From the NCBI RefSeq assembly GCF_003977665.1, contig NZ_RYYV01000004.1, forward strand, positions 124,001 through 188,000: DNA of 64,000 nt, given 5' to 3'. This document shows positions 43,004 to 52,661 of this stretch, piece after piece. Each line of letters opens with the position of its first letter. Position 1 is the first letter of the stretch. The position numbers and the translations under genes were made by a program. Under the pieces are notes generated by a model that was not told the DNA's origin, ran no database searches, and saw only the letters and a program-made list of their open reading frames with translations. The stretch is from Dyella choica (GTDB taxonomy: Bacteria > Pseudomonadota > Gammaproteobacteria > Xanthomonadales > Rhodanobacteraceae).

Positions 43004-43531
43004 TTACTGCGCTGAAGGAGTTGACGCCGCACGCTGTTGTGCGCGCTGATGTAAATAGGTTTCGACGCGTGCGCGGATGCGTTCGTCGGCGGCAGGCCCT
43101 GCCTGCATCCTGTGACGTGCACGGTCGATCAGCTCGCCCGTCTTCGCGTCGACCATCACCGGCTCGACCGCTTCACCGGTGACTTCGTCGATCAGCTGCA
43201 TGGCTGGCCCTTCGACCGCGAAGTGGCGGTTGCCCCATGCCAGCAAGGCCACCATTACCGGGCGGAAGTCGCGCCCGCGCGGCGTCAGCACGTACTCGTA
43301 GCGCGGCGGCTTGTCGTTGTAGCGCCGCCGCTCCAGCAGGCCGGATTCGGTCAGCGCGCGTAGGCGCCGCGTCAGCATGTTCGGCGCGATGCCGAGACTG
43401 GCCTGGAAATCGTCGAAACGCGTAATGCCCAGCGAAGCATCGCGCAGAATCAGGATGCTCCACCACTCCCCGACGCGCTCGAGGCTGCGCGCGATCGGGC
43501 ATCGCGCGTCACTGAAACTGGTTCGTTGCAT
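43004..43531 (-). CDS. HxlR-family transcriptional regulator
   Basis: A 175-residue winged-helix regulator of the HxlR type: CPIARSLERVGEWWSILILRDASLGITRFDDFQASLGIAPNMLTRRLRALTESGLLERRRYNDKPPRYEYVLTPRGRDFRPVM. The N-terminal Cys (DARCPIA) is typical and often redox- or ligand-sensitive. As the first gene of the efflux operon it probably regulates it. The C-terminal extension of 60 residues has no clear domain. Confidence 0.9.
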   Translation of the reverse strand: MQRTSFSDARCPIARSLERVGEWWSILILRDASLGITRFDDFQASLGIAPNMLTRRLRALTESGLLERRRYNDKPPRYEYVLTPRGRDFRPVMVALLAWGNRHFAVEGPAMQLIDEVTGEAVEPVMVDAKTGELIDRARHRMQAGPAADERIRARVETYLHQRAQQRAASTPSAQ

Positions 43532-43592
43532 GGCGGTTCACCACCCAGGCAGGGATTGCATGGGTACGTATCATGCCCTAGTAACTATCATT

Positions 43593-43825
43593 ATGCAAGT
43601 TACTTCGTCCAACGGCTCCACGATGCCGGGCACGGGCGCCTACGCCACTTCGAAGCAAGGCCTCCTCGCCGCGGCGATGGCCTTGGCCCGGGAGATTCCG
43701 CGCCTGCGTCTCAACGACGTCGATTCGGGGTTCATTCCCCCACCGCCCTGGGGCGGGATGCCAGCCTCTTCCTGCGCTTCGCGCGGATGCTCGTCACGCT
43801 GAACCTTGATTTCGGCCAGCGCTGA
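43593..43825 (+). pseudogene. Decayed short-chain dehydrogenase fragment
   Basis: A remnant of an SDR: from 43593, MQVTSSNGSTMPGTGAYATSKQGLLAAAMALAREIPRLRLNDVDSGFIP holds the catalytic YxxxK (Tyr-Ala-Thr-Ser-Lys) and the VNPG-like loop. The reading then shifts near 43735, and another frame continues with PTALGRDASLFLRFARM. The N-terminal Rossmann half is missing. It sits beside the HxlR promoter, so it may be left from a rearrangement. Confidence 0.7.
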
Positions 43826-43972
43826 ACGCCCTGCTGGTGCTGACCAGGGTCGAATGGCCTGCTGCTGTCTGGCCCCCGGGCTATATTCTGTAAAGGGTCC
43901 CGCTTTCAACCCGGAGCGGCCCTTTCCTTCGTAACGGACCGGGCCAAAAATTGCGCCGTCGATTAGAAATCC

Positions 43973-44551
43973 ATGACACGACTCATGATCCCGCTGGGCT
44001 ATCTCTATAAGCAGGTCGCCAGCCGTCCTGAGTGGCTGAAGGCCGCGCAGGTAACCGACATCTACTCTCTCAGTAACTGTGTATCAAAGGACTTCACGGA
44101 TTACGTCCGCTACTGGAAGCACAACGGCTACTGGCTGTTCGATTCGCCTGACATCATCGCTGAAATCGTCAACGATGCCTCGCTGTCCATGGAGCAACAA
44201 AAGCTTTTCTACTACGAAGCCTACGAGCTTCAATACGACGAAGATGCGCAGACTTGGTCAAAATTCACACCCGAGTTGTCCTTTACCACCGAGATTGCCA
44301 CCCCAAAAAACCGGAGATTGGAGGGATTCGACATCACATCGTTTTCGCTTGGAAATGCACCCGAATGCTCCCCTTTGTCATGCAACGCACGGGCTGATGA
44401 ATTACTTACTAACGAGCATTGCCTGCTTGGGAGCTTTGAGGAAGCGAAGGCTGTCATCGAGCAAGGCAGCTTTCACCGCTGTGAACCGGGACCTTATCGC
44501 ATCATCGCCGTCTACTCCGTCGGTGACGTAGGTGATTCTGGCCTCGGTTGA
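43973..44551 (+). CDS. Unknown 192-residue protein
   Basis: A 192-residue protein that I do not recognise. It is acidic, rich in aromatic residues and without membrane segments (KDFTDYVRYWKHNGYWLFDSPDIIAEIV, LFYYEAYELQYDEDAQTWSKFTPELSF). The end reads GSFHRCEPGPYRIIAVYSVGDVGDSG. Codon use is less G/C-ending than in neighbours. Such small acidic proteins are often immunity proteins of polymorphic toxins, but no toxin is adjacent, so that is only a guess. It is followed by a repeat-rich gap and the MazG-like gene. Confidence 0.6.
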   Translation: MTRLMIPLGYLYKQVASRPEWLKAAQVTDIYSLSNCVSKDFTDYVRYWKHNGYWLFDSPDIIAEIVNDASLSMEQQKLFYYEAYELQYDEDAQTWSKFTPELSFTTEIATPKNRRLEGFDITSFSLGNAPECSPLSCNARADELLTNEHCLLGSFEEAKAVIEQGSFHRCEPGPYRIIAVYSVGDVGDSGLG

Positions 44552-44859
44552 CGCAGTAAGGTCCGCTTGCAGGAACGAGGGTCAGAGTCTGAGGCATCCC
44601 CGCGTTTTTCCGGCAATCATTCCCGCAAAAATCTACGTTACGTTGATGCCGTTTCAAAGCGGGTCGTCATTCCGGCGAAGGCCGAGGCGCTTTACAACAG
44701 CGAAGCTGGTCAATCCATGCTTCGTACTTGCCATGGATTCCGGCCTTCGCCGGAATGACGAGAAAAAGAATAGGCGCTGCTACAATCATCTCTTTGAAAT
44801 GATGGCGATGGGGGCACCATCATCATCGCGTCGTATAACCTGTGTTAGGTGCAATCAAT
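44552..44859. other. Intergenic region with CGTCATTCCGGC palindromes
   Basis: 308 bases holding the inverted repeat at 44665-44760; no gene is supported. Short frames that cross it run through the repeat. Confidence 0.5.
44665..44760. repeat. Inverted CGTCATTCCGGCGAAGGCC repeat pair
   Basis: CGTCATTCCGGCGAAGGCC at the left and GGCCTTCGCCGGAATGACG at the right face each other, 50-60 bases apart. Same family as 12309-12336 and 61812-62052. Confidence 0.85.
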
Positions 44860-45186
44860 ATGGAATTCAGTGATCTTGAGAAGTCGGCACTACAGCTAAA
44901 CGAGCTCTACGAACAGCTTGAGATCAAGAGGTGGGGGCGCATCTGGACCACAGCAGAACTTGCGCTTGGTTTCGTGGGGGACGTAGGCGATCTGGCAAAA
45001 CTGATCCAGGCAAACGCTGGTATTCGAGATATTGATAACTGCAAAGCTAAACTTGGTCATGAATTGTCGGACTGTTTGTGGTCGATTATTGTTCTTGCAA
45101 ATAAGTGTGGCATTGATTTAGAGGCTGAGTTTGTCAGAAACACCAGAGAGCTAGCCGAACATGTATCTAGCGAGCTTGTCACATAA
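44860..45186 (+). CDS. MazG-like nucleotide pyrophosphohydrolase family protein
   Basis: A 108-residue all-helical MazG-like protein: MEFSDLEKSALQLNELYEQLEIKRWGRIWTTAELALGFVGDVGDLAKLIQAN, then KLGHELSDCLWSIIVLANKCGIDLEAEFVRNT. The paired acidic motifs (GDVGDL with Asp for Glu, and ELSDCLW) fit the metal site of the family, with one half shifted from the usual ExxE. Such enzymes hydrolyse abnormal nucleoside triphosphates; the exact substrate is unknown. I chose ATG 44860 over an in-frame upstream start at 44842. Base use is A/T-richer than average here. Confidence 0.72.
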   Translation: MEFSDLEKSALQLNELYEQLEIKRWGRIWTTAELALGFVGDVGDLAKLIQANAGIRDIDNCKAKLGHELSDCLWSIIVLANKCGIDLEAEFVRNTRELAEHVSSELVT

Positions 45187-45621
45187 CAAGAGGTCACACG
45201 GCGACGAATTCGGTGCCGCTTTGCGTCACCAAACTCGCGCGTGAACACGGACGTTACGTGCCATGATCAGAGGACGACCGTGGATTTTTGAGTGTCCGCA
45301 TTCGACTGCGGATTCAGCCGGTCGATGCAACGGATTGATAAAATCGTTCTGCAGGCGACCCGAAGTTTCCGGACCGCGTCGCGACCGGCCACACGCCGCT
45401 CGCTATCGACCATGCCGCATGGATTCGAAGCTAAGCGCGCGCTGAATCGTTTGGCCTGCTCCCGGATGGCAGGTCAACGCGCCATTGGCGCGCTCGTTTA
45501 GCGTATCTGCGGGGAGAGGCGTCGTCCCGAATTTCGTAGTCGCTCACAAGCAGAGGCAAGTTCACTGCTGTGACGAGGAAGTGCGCTGGCTGGTCGTCAT
45601 TAGGGATAGATAAGGAGCTGT
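45187..45621. other. Intergenic region, no gene supported
   Basis: 435 bases after the MazG-like gene. I see no recognisable family, repeat or palindrome of note except the ribosome-binding site AAGGAG at 45612-45617 for the next gene. Confidence 0.4.
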
Positions 45622-45627
45622 GTGAAC

Positions 45628-46881
45628 ATGCGCAAACCATCTGTGTATGTCTTTGGAGTTGTAAGCTTTTTCTGCTTGAGCGCGGCCTTGGCCGCGGGTG
45701 CTCGAACGATGACCACCTCCGTCGCAGCGGATGGAACGGCAGCCATGTCTTTTCCCGCTGCGCCCCAGCTCCAATCGCATATCGATGGAAGTTCTGGATA
45801 CCCGAGAGTGGTTCGCGTCGTTGACGCTACAGGTCGCGTCACAGGCGATCTTGTGGCGAGCTCCAAGGACAAGATTTTCGAGAGTTACGATCATGGCCAT
45901 ACCTGGCAGGTGATCGCCACGATTGATCCGGCGGCAGATGGCCTGACGTGGCGCTGCTGCTCTACCTTGTTCCAGCTCCCGCGACCAGTGGGCAAGCTCC
46001 GGGAAGGAACTCTGATCTACGCCGCGTCCTACCTGAAAGGCGACACGCCGGCGATTGGGTATTACCTGAGCAATGACCACGGCCGGACCTGGGCCTTTCA
46101 GGGCACCCCCGTGGTCAGGGGCAATGCCGATCATCATGGGCTATGGGAGCCGCAGTTCGAGGTCGCCAAGGATGGTGCGCTGGTGATGTTCTGGTCCGAT
46201 GAAACCGATCCCGCACATAGTCAGAAGCTCGCCCAGATGCGCAACTACTTCCAGGGTCATGGCTGGCAGGACGAGAAGGATACGGTCGCAAGCCGTGTAC
46301 CTGGCGATCGTCCCGGCATGGCGGTGGTGAACCAGTTGTCCGCTGGCGACTTCTTCATGACCTATGAAGTGCAGGGTTCCGCCCACCAAGGGGCCGTGTA
46401 CGCGCGCATTTCGAAAGATGGCTGGGATTTTGGCGATCCGGCCAAGCTGGGGTTTCGCCCCACCGACGAGCAAGGCGAGTACTTCGAGGTCGCGCCTTCG
46501 AATGTGTGGATCGCTACGCCTTCGCATCCGGCCGGCAGCCTCTTTGTCGTCGGCAGAAATCTCGTCCAGGCGAACGGACAACCTGCACCGCTGGACGGGC
46601 AAGTGCTGTTCATGAATGACGACCCGGACGGGCGTGGCGTGTGGAAGCGTATTCCTGCACCCGTGCCGATTTCCGGCATACCGACAGCCACGCACATCAA
46701 TTGCGAGAACTACTCTTCGGCACTGCTCGGCTATCCGGATGGAAGAGGCATCGTCGAGCTGGCCACCAAGGCCGATCGTGCGGACGCGAAGTTCGGGCCG
46801 GGCTGCTCGGTCTATGTGGGACACCTGCCTTTCGCAGGCGGCCTCGGGCGCGTCATTCCACCGGATAGCGTCATCCCCTGA
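45628..46881 (+). CDS. Exported sialidase-like (Asp-box) protein
   Basis: A 417-residue exported protein with sialidase-type Asp-box repeats: SYDHGHTW and SNDHGRTW match S-x-D-x-G-x-T-W. It starts with a signal peptide (MRKPSVYVFGVVSFFCLSAALAAG). Further features are VASRVPGDRPGMAVVNQLSAGDFFMTYEVQG and the repeated FxWSDET strand. The catalytic Arg triad and Tyr of true sialidases cannot be confirmed by eye, so it may be a glycan-binding or other glycosidase. AAGGAG at 45612 fits either GTG 45622 or ATG 45628; I used the ATG. It is convergent with chrA, 13 bases apart. Confidence 0.7.
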   Translation: MRKPSVYVFGVVSFFCLSAALAAGARTMTTSVAADGTAAMSFPAAPQLQSHIDGSSGYPRVVRVVDATGRVTGDLVASSKDKIFESYDHGHTWQVIATIDPAADGLTWRCCSTLFQLPRPVGKLREGTLIYAASYLKGDTPAIGYYLSNDHGRTWAFQGTPVVRGNADHHGLWEPQFEVAKDGALVMFWSDETDPAHSQKLAQMRNYFQGHGWQDEKDTVASRVPGDRPGMAVVNQLSAGDFFMTYEVQGSAHQGAVYARISKDGWDFGDPAKLGFRPTDEQGEYFEVAPSNVWIATPSHPAGSLFVVGRNLVQANGQPAPLDGQVLFMNDDPDGRGVWKRIPAPVPISGIPTATHINCENYSSALLGYPDGRGIVELATKADRADAKFGPGCSVYVGHLPFAGGLGRVIPPDSVIP

Positions 46882-46894
46882 ACCGGAAACGGCC

Positions 46895-48283
46895 TTACAA
46901 CCCGCCTGCCAAGCTGATGTACACCACGCTAACCAGGCCGCTGCCACCCAGAACCCAGCCCATCCCTACTTTCCATCGCAGCATGGCCACTAGCGCCAGC
47001 ACCGCCAGGAGCAGTGCCAAAAGGTTTACGGAACGCCATTGCGGTACCTCCATGGACCAAGCTCCCCAGCGATGGACTTCCCGGAAAAGCGCATGAAGCG
47101 AGAACCAGACGGAGAGATTCAGCACAACACCGACGATGGCTGCGGTGACGGCCGATAGCGCCGCGTTGATCGTGCGGTTGCCGCGCAGGGCTTCCACATA
47201 AGGCGCGCCGAGGAAGATCCACAGGAAACAGGGCGCGAAGGTTACCCACGTGGTGAGGATCGAACCCACCACGCCAGCAGCCATTGGCGACAAGGCCGCT
47301 TCGTGATGAAAAGCACCCATGAACCCCACGAACTGCAACACCATGATCAAAGGGCCGGGCGTCGTCTCGGCAAGCGCCAATCCATCGAGCATCTGGCCTG
47401 GCGTAATCCAGTGGAAGTGCTCGACCGCGCGTTGGGCGACATAAGCCAATACGGCATAAGCTCCGCCAAACGTCACCACCGCGGTCTGGGAAAAGAAAAT
47501 GCCTTCCTGGGCCAGCACACTGCGAAAGCCAAAGGCGCCGATAACGGCCATGACGGGCAAGAGCCAGATAGCCATCCAGATCAGCGTAACGCGAATCGAG
47601 CGTCTCGCAGACGGCTTCGTATGCCGAAGTTGCCCCTGCCCGATCAGGCGATCGATGAGGTATTCCGACGATGCATCCATGGCGGTCGATGCCGGCGGCG
47701 AAAACCCTCGGGGCAACCACCATCTGCCCAGCGCACCGAGCGTACCCGCCGCCACAACGATCAGTGGGAACGGCATCCTGAAGACGTAGATGCCGATAAA
47801 GGCCAGCGCGGCGATGCCCACCATGATCCGATTCTTAAGCGCCTTCCGGCCGATGCGAAGCACGGCTTCGACCACGACTGCCAGCACGGCGGCTTTCAAC
47901 CCAAAGAACACGGCCGCAATGACCGGAACCTGCCCATAAAGCGCATAGACGATGCTCAAGCCCAGAATGGTGACGAAGCCGGGCAGCACGAACAGCAAAC
48001 CCGCAATAAGCCCGCCTCGCGTTCGATGCAGCATCCAGCCGATGTAAATGGCAAGCTGGGCGGCCTCCGGACCGGGTAACAGCATGCAGTAGCTCAACGC
48101 ATGCAGAAAGCGCTGATCGCTGATCCACTTGTGCCGCTCCACCAGTTCACGGTGCATGAGGGCAATTTGACCGGCCGGCCCGCCAAAACTCAGCAGCCCC
48201 ACTTTCATCCAGACACGGGTGGCTTCACGCAAAGACGGCACTTCGGCTGCACGCGGATCGATGTGGTCTGTCGTCGTTGCCAT
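46895..48283 (-). CDS. chrA: Chromate efflux transporter ChrA
   Basis: A 462-residue long-chain chromate ion transporter. Two CHR domains are seen: VWMKVGLLSFGGPAGQIALMHRELVERHKWISDQRFLHALSYCMLLPGPEAAQLAIYIGW in the first half, and FFSQTAVVTFGGAYAVLAYVAQRAV with ALAETTPGPLIMVLQFVGFMGAF in the second. The family exports chromate and confers resistance. No chrB regulator or superoxide dismutase gene is adjacent. The gene starts at ATG 48283. Confidence 0.93.
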   Translation of the reverse strand: MATTTDHIDPRAAEVPSLREATRVWMKVGLLSFGGPAGQIALMHRELVERHKWISDQRFLHALSYCMLLPGPEAAQLAIYIGWMLHRTRGGLIAGLLFVLPGFVTILGLSIVYALYGQVPVIAAVFFGLKAAVLAVVVEAVLRIGRKALKNRIMVGIAALAFIGIYVFRMPFPLIVVAAGTLGALGRWWLPRGFSPPASTAMDASSEYLIDRLIGQGQLRHTKPSARRSIRVTLIWMAIWLLPVMAVIGAFGFRSVLAQEGIFFSQTAVVTFGGAYAVLAYVAQRAVEHFHWITPGQMLDGLALAETTPGPLIMVLQFVGFMGAFHHEAALSPMAAGVVGSILTTWVTFAPCFLWIFLGAPYVEALRGNRTINAALSAVTAAIVGVVLNLSVWFSLHALFREVHRWGAWSMEVPQWRSVNLLALLLAVLALVAMLRWKVGMGWVLGGSGLVSVVYISLAGGL

Positions 48284-48499
48284 GCGGTCAAACGCTCAAC
48301 GGGTGGAATCGCCGTCATGATCGTTCTCATGATGAGCAAGGATCAATGGCTCAGACAGCCCTTTGCGAACGGCTGTGTCCAATGGTGCGGCGGCGGGCGC
48401 GGGCACCGGCCGCTGCGGGCTGCGGAAGGTCAGGATTAGCAGATATCCTCTGACGTAAAGCTGGCTTGCGAGAACAACCACCGCATCAAGGAGCTTCCG

Positions 48500-48850
48500 A
48501 TGCCGGATATCACTTTCAGGCAGGCGTTGTCCGACGCCCTTCGATACTGGGAGCCGCGGCGCATCCTGTATAACCTTGCGCTGGGCCTGGTCGTAGTGGC
48601 GGTATTCCTCGTCAACCTGCCCATCATGCGCAGCCAACTGAGTTTCGATCTGTTTGCCGCCTTGTTCGTATTGGCTGTGTCGGCAAATGTCGCCTATTGC
48701 GCCGCTTACGTGGTGGACGTCGTGTTGCAACTTTCGACTTACCGGACGACTTGGCTGCGGGCTCGCTGGCTATTGCTTGCCGTAGGCGTTGCGTTCGCAG
48801 CCGTGCTGGCTTATTTCTTTGCTCGCGGCTTGTTGGAGAAGGGTGACTGA
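48500..48850 (+). CDS. Small membrane protein, unknown
   Basis: A 116-residue protein with three hydrophobic segments: ILYNLALGLVVVAVFLVNLPI, LFAALFVLAVSANVAYCAAYVVDVV and WLLLAVGVAFAAVLAYFFARGLL. A short N-terminal soluble helix (DALRYWEPRR) precedes them. No family is recognised. A single REP-type hairpin at 48864-48887 follows the stop. It lies between the divergent chrA gene and the large hybrid kinase. Confidence 0.6.
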   Translation: MPDITFRQALSDALRYWEPRRILYNLALGLVVVAVFLVNLPIMRSQLSFDLFAALFVLAVSANVAYCAAYVVDVVLQLSTYRTTWLRARWLLLAVGVAFAAVLAYFFARGLLEKGD

Positions 48851-48863
48851 ACGGCGTCCCGGT

Positions 48864-48887
48864 GCTGGGATTGCCATCCCAGCCTAC
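48864..48887. repeat. REP-like palindrome, single copy
   Basis: GCTGGGATTGCCATCCCAGC followed by CTAC, 13 bases after the small membrane-protein gene. A likely terminator or 3' stabiliser. Confidence 0.8.
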
Positions 48888-49050
48888 GCGGTGACGGATA
48901 CGCGCAATAGCTCAGAGCATCTCTACGTGACCGGGTACGTTTCCAACAGGTCCCGCACACGGCATCATGCTCCGCTGATTGGACAGGACCGAGCGAAGTG
49001 ACCGCCACCGAACACGCGCCGTGCCAGGCCACGCGGCCATCGGAGCGCCC

Positions 49051-52000
49051 ATGCTGACCCTCATGCTTGCCGCCCTGCTGCTCGGCGGCGCGCAGCCGGC
49101 TGCCGCTAGCACGGCAACAACGGCGACCATGATGCCGGCGCCCACCCCGCAATTCCGTCGCTTCGGCAGCGCCGACGGACTGCCTGATCCGACCATCAGC
49201 GCCCTGCTGCAGGATCGCGACGGTTATGTGTGGGTAGCTACCGGCTCGGCATTGACGCGTTACGACGGCGAGGAGTTCAAGACCTGGCCGCACCACGCCG
49301 GCGATGCCTTCGCGGCCCCATCCGATCGCGTACGTGCGCTGCTGGCGGATGCGCGGGGACAGCTGTGGAGCGGTGGCGAGGACGGCCTGGCGCGCTATGA
49401 CTCCACACGCGACGGCTTCCTGCATTGGCGCCATGGCGACAAGGCGCCCGCCAGCCTGGGGGAAAACCAGATCGAAGCCCTGGCGCAAGATCCCGACGGC
49501 ACGCTTTGGGTGGGGCTAAGCGACGGCGGCCTGGATCATTGGCTGGGTGAAGATCACTTCGCGCATGCACGGCATGATCCGGCCAATCCTAATAGCCTCG
49601 CCAGCGATGAGATCCACGCCCTGCTTTCCGAACCCGACGGCCGCCTGTGGATCGGCACGGGTACAGGCGTAGACCTGCGCGAGCGAGACGGCAGTTACCG
49701 CCATGTGCCTTTCCAAAGCGAGGAAGGTCACGCACTGGACCCGGCCCAGGTCTTTACGTTGGTTCGCGACGGCGATGCGTTGATGATCGGTACCGTGCGC
49801 GGCCTGTTCCGCCTGGACCATGACGGCGGTGTTGCCCGACACGTACCAGGCGTTCCGCCTAGTCCGGTCCTCTCGATCGCGCCCGATGGCGCCGGTGGCC
49901 TATGGCTAGGCACCATCAACGGCCTGGTGCTGCGCGAGCGCAATGGGCGTGTGCATCGTTTCGGCGCAGATCCATTGCTGCCCCACGCCCTGCCCGGCCA
50001 GATCGTGCTGCGCCTGCTGCGCGATCGTGAAGGCGGCCTGTGGCTGGGCACCAATAATGGGTTGGCCTATCTGTCGCCGGACTGGCGTGACTTCACGCGC
50101 AGCGTCCATCGCCCCGACGATCCGGCCAGCCTCAGCCCGGGCGCCTTTGCCGCAGTGACCGCCGCGACGGACGGCAAACTGTGGGTCGGTCATGAGGATG
50201 GCGTCATCGACCGGCTCAACCCCGCCACGCAGGCGGTAGAACCCGCCGTGATACAGCTGCCCGGCGCGCATCACGATATTTATGGCATGGCCGCGGACGC
50301 AAACGGCCGGCTCTGGATCAACGCCTCCAACGGCAGCTTCCGCTATAGCCAAGGTCACCTCGAGCCCATTGTAGTGCCTGCGCAACCATACAATGTGGAA
50401 CTGGGTGAAAACGGTAGTGCCTACCTGGGTCTGGTGCCTGCCGGCCTATGTGTTGCTCCCGCCGACGGCACGCACTGCGAACCGGCAACCTTTGCCGACT
50501 CTGGACTGGCGGCGGCTTCGAGCAACGATATGCGCTGGCACGGGCATGCCTTATGGATAGCCACGGAGAAAGGCATGGCTCGCTGGGAACCGGGCCAGCC
50601 CGTGCGCTACGTGCAGGGCGTCGAGCGGCGCTTCGTTCGCGCGTTGGATTTTCATGGGGATGAGCTATGGGTAGCGGACGCCGACAGCCTTTCCGTGTAT
50701 CGCTGCGAGGGTAATAACGCGACACGCGTGGCCCGCTATCCACTCAACGACCAGCGCACGATCAACAGCGTGATGAGCCTGCGTGTGGACGGCGCCGGCC
50801 GCGCCTGGCTGTTCACCCGCAGCGGGCTGTGGCTGTACGACCCGGCCGGCGGCAGCCTACGCGGCTTCGGCGTGCAAAACGGTCTGGTCGACACCTATTT
50901 CGGTAGCAATGCGATTGCACGTTTGGCGGATGGATGGCTATACGCCCCCTCCAAGGACGGCATCGTCGGCTTCCAGCCACAAGCGATCCAGCCTCGCCAC
51001 CGTGAGCCGGAAGTGCGCCTGAGTGCGCTGAGTGTGCACGGCCGCAAGGGCGTGCGCGAATGGATGCCAGGGAGCAGCTCCATTGCACTGGCCTGGAACG
51101 ATCGCGACCTCACCGTGATGGCGCGCGCCATGTCCTTCATGGCGCCGGAACGCAACGTGTACCGCTTCCATCTCGATGGTCTCGACAACGGCTGGGTCGA
51201 TACCGGACCTCGCGGCGATCGCACTTTCAGCCCCCTGCCAGCCGGCGATTTCAGCTTGCACGTGCAAGCTGCAGGCCCTGACGGCAGCTGGGGCGAGCTG
51301 GCCGCGCCGCTGCGCGTGCATGTAGATCGCGCGCCGTGGTTGCGCTGGTGGGCCTGGCTTGCCTATACCCTGCTGCTGGCCGTGCTGTTCGCGGCGCTGC
51401 TGCATGCCATGCGCCGCCGCCAGGTGCAGCGCCACCGCCTGGAATTGATCACCCAGGAGCACCAGCTGGCGCGTACCGCCAACCAGGCCAAGACCGAATT
51501 CCTGGCGCAGCTCGGCCACGAGATCCGCACCCCGATGACCGGCGTGCTGGGCATGGCCGAACTGCTGCTGAGCCGCCCGCTGGACGAAACCGAGCGACGC
51601 TACGCGCAGACCATCCGCAATTCCGGCGAAGTCCTGCTCACGCTGGTGAACGACGCGCTCGACCTTGCCCGCATCGAATCGGGCCGCCTGCAGCTGGTCC
51701 ACGCGCCCTTTGATCCGCGCGCCTTGCTGCAGGACGTGGCTGAGCTGCAGCGGGTCAAGGCTTTGGCGAAAGGTCTGGCCCTGCGTGCGGATATCGCCGA
51801 TGACGTGCCCGCGCAGGTACTGGGCGATGCCGTACGCATCCGCCAGATCCTGCTCAATCTCAGCGGCAACGCCGTGAAGTTCACCGAACGCGGACAAGTG
51901 CGCCTGGAGCTCACCTGTGACGCCGAGAGGCTGCAATTCACCATCAGCGACACCGGCCCGGGCATCGCGCCGGCCGACCAGGCCAAGCTGTTCCAGCGCT

Positions 52001-52587
52001 ACCAGCAACTGGACAGCCCGCAGCGCGACTCGGGCAGCGGCCTGGGCCTGGCCATTTGCCGCGAGCTGGCAACCCTTATGGGCGGCGCCATCACGCTCGA
52101 ATCGGCGCCGCGCTCCGGCAGCCAATTTCAGGTGTTGCTGCCCCTGCAAGCAATGGCCGCGCCAACCCACCCCGCACCGACGATCGCCCGCAACGAAAAC
52201 CCACGTTGGCATGTGCTGCTGCTGGAGGACGACCCGGTGGTGGCGGCGGTCGTCGAAGGCTTGTTGGCCGTGCAAGGGCACACCGTCGAGCATGTAACCA
52301 CCGCGCTGCGCGCGCTGGAGGCGCTCGAACGAGTGCGCTTTGATGCGGCGTTGGTGGATCTGGACCTGCCTGGCCTGGACGGGCTGCAATGGGCCGCGCT
52401 GGTCCGCTCGCGCCAAGCTGACGATGCGCTGCCGATGGTCGCCATTACGGCCCGTGCCGGTGGCGATGAAGAAAGCCGCGCCTACGCCGCCGGCATGGAT
52501 GGCTTCCTGCGCAAGCCGCTGCATGGCGAACAGCTGGCGCAGGCCCTGGCGGCGGTCCTGCTGCGCGCTCCAGCAGCAGTCGATTGA
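49051..52587 (+). CDS. Propeller-sensor hybrid histidine kinase
   Basis: A 1178-residue hybrid sensor kinase. After a signal peptide ([19 protein letters not shown]) come many regulator-propeller repeats ([67 protein letters not shown]), two seven-bladed propellers, then a Y_Y_Y-type domain. One membrane helix lies near residue 770 ([21 protein letters not shown]). The HisKA His is near residue 822 ([12 protein letters not shown]), the HATPase has [16 protein letters not shown] and DTGPGIAP, and the C-terminal receiver (Asp near 1098 in [11 protein letters not shown]; Lys in FLRKPL) ends the protein. No DNA-binding domain or HPt follows, so a separate phosphorelay partner is needed. The start at 49051 is chosen for the signal peptide and GGAG before it. 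Confidence 0.88.
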   Translation: MLTLMLAALLLGGAQPAAASTATTATMMPAPTPQFRRFGSADGLPDPTISALLQDRDGYVWVATGSALTRYDGEEFKTWPHHAGDAFAAPSDRVRALLADARGQLWSGGEDGLARYDSTRDGFLHWRHGDKAPASLGENQIEALAQDPDGTLWVGLSDGGLDHWLGEDHFAHARHDPANPNSLASDEIHALLSEPDGRLWIGTGTGVDLRERDGSYRHVPFQSEEGHALDPAQVFTLVRDGDALMIGTVRGLFRLDHDGGVARHVPGVPPSPVLSIAPDGAGGLWLGTINGLVLRERNGRVHRFGADPLLPHALPGQIVLRLLRDREGGLWLGTNNGLAYLSPDWRDFTRSVHRPDDPASLSPGAFAAVTAATDGKLWVGHEDGVIDRLNPATQAVEPAVIQLPGAHHDIYGMAADANGRLWINASNGSFRYSQGHLEPIVVPAQPYNVELGENGSAYLGLVPAGLCVAPADGTHCEPATFADSGLAAASSNDMRWHGHALWIATEKGMARWEPGQPVRYVQGVERRFVRALDFHGDELWVADADSLSVYRCEGNNATRVARYPLNDQRTINSVMSLRVDGAGRAWLFTRSGLWLYDPAGGSLRGFGVQNGLVDTYFGSNAIARLADGWLYAPSKDGIVGFQPQAIQPRHREPEVRLSALSVHGRKGVREWMPGSSSIALAWNDRDLTVMARAMSFMAPERNVYRFHLDGLDNGWVDTGPRGDRTFSPLPAGDFSLHVQAAGPDGSWGELAAPLRVHVDRAPWLRWWAWLAYTLLLAVLFAALLHAMRRRQVQRHRLELITQEHQLARTANQAKTEFLAQLGHEIRTPMTGVLGMAELLLSRPLDETERRYAQTIRNSGEVLLTLVNDALDLARIESGRLQLVHAPFDPRALLQDVAELQRVKALAKGLALRADIADDVPAQVLGDAVRIRQILLNLSGNAVKFTERGQVRLELTCDAERLQFTISDTGPGIAPADQAKLFQRYQQLDSPQRDSGSGLGLAICRELATLMGGAITLESAPRSGSQFQVLLPLQAMAAPTHPAPTIARNENPRWHVLLLEDDPVVAAVVEGLLAVQGHTVEHVTTALRALEALERVRFDAALVDLDLPGLDGLQWAALVRSRQADDALPMVAITARAGGDEESRAYAAGMDGFLRKPLHGEQLAQALAAVLLRAPAAVD

Positions 52588-52661
52588 GCCTTACACGCCA
52601 CTTGGCTGCCGCAAACCACAAGCACGTTGGTTGGCACGGTCGATGCATGGCAAAGGCCATG

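Noticed and set aside
50938-52524. Minus-strand frame of 528 codons opposite the hybrid kinase
   Set aside because: Antisense shadow; the plus-strand product has full kinase and receiver motifs.
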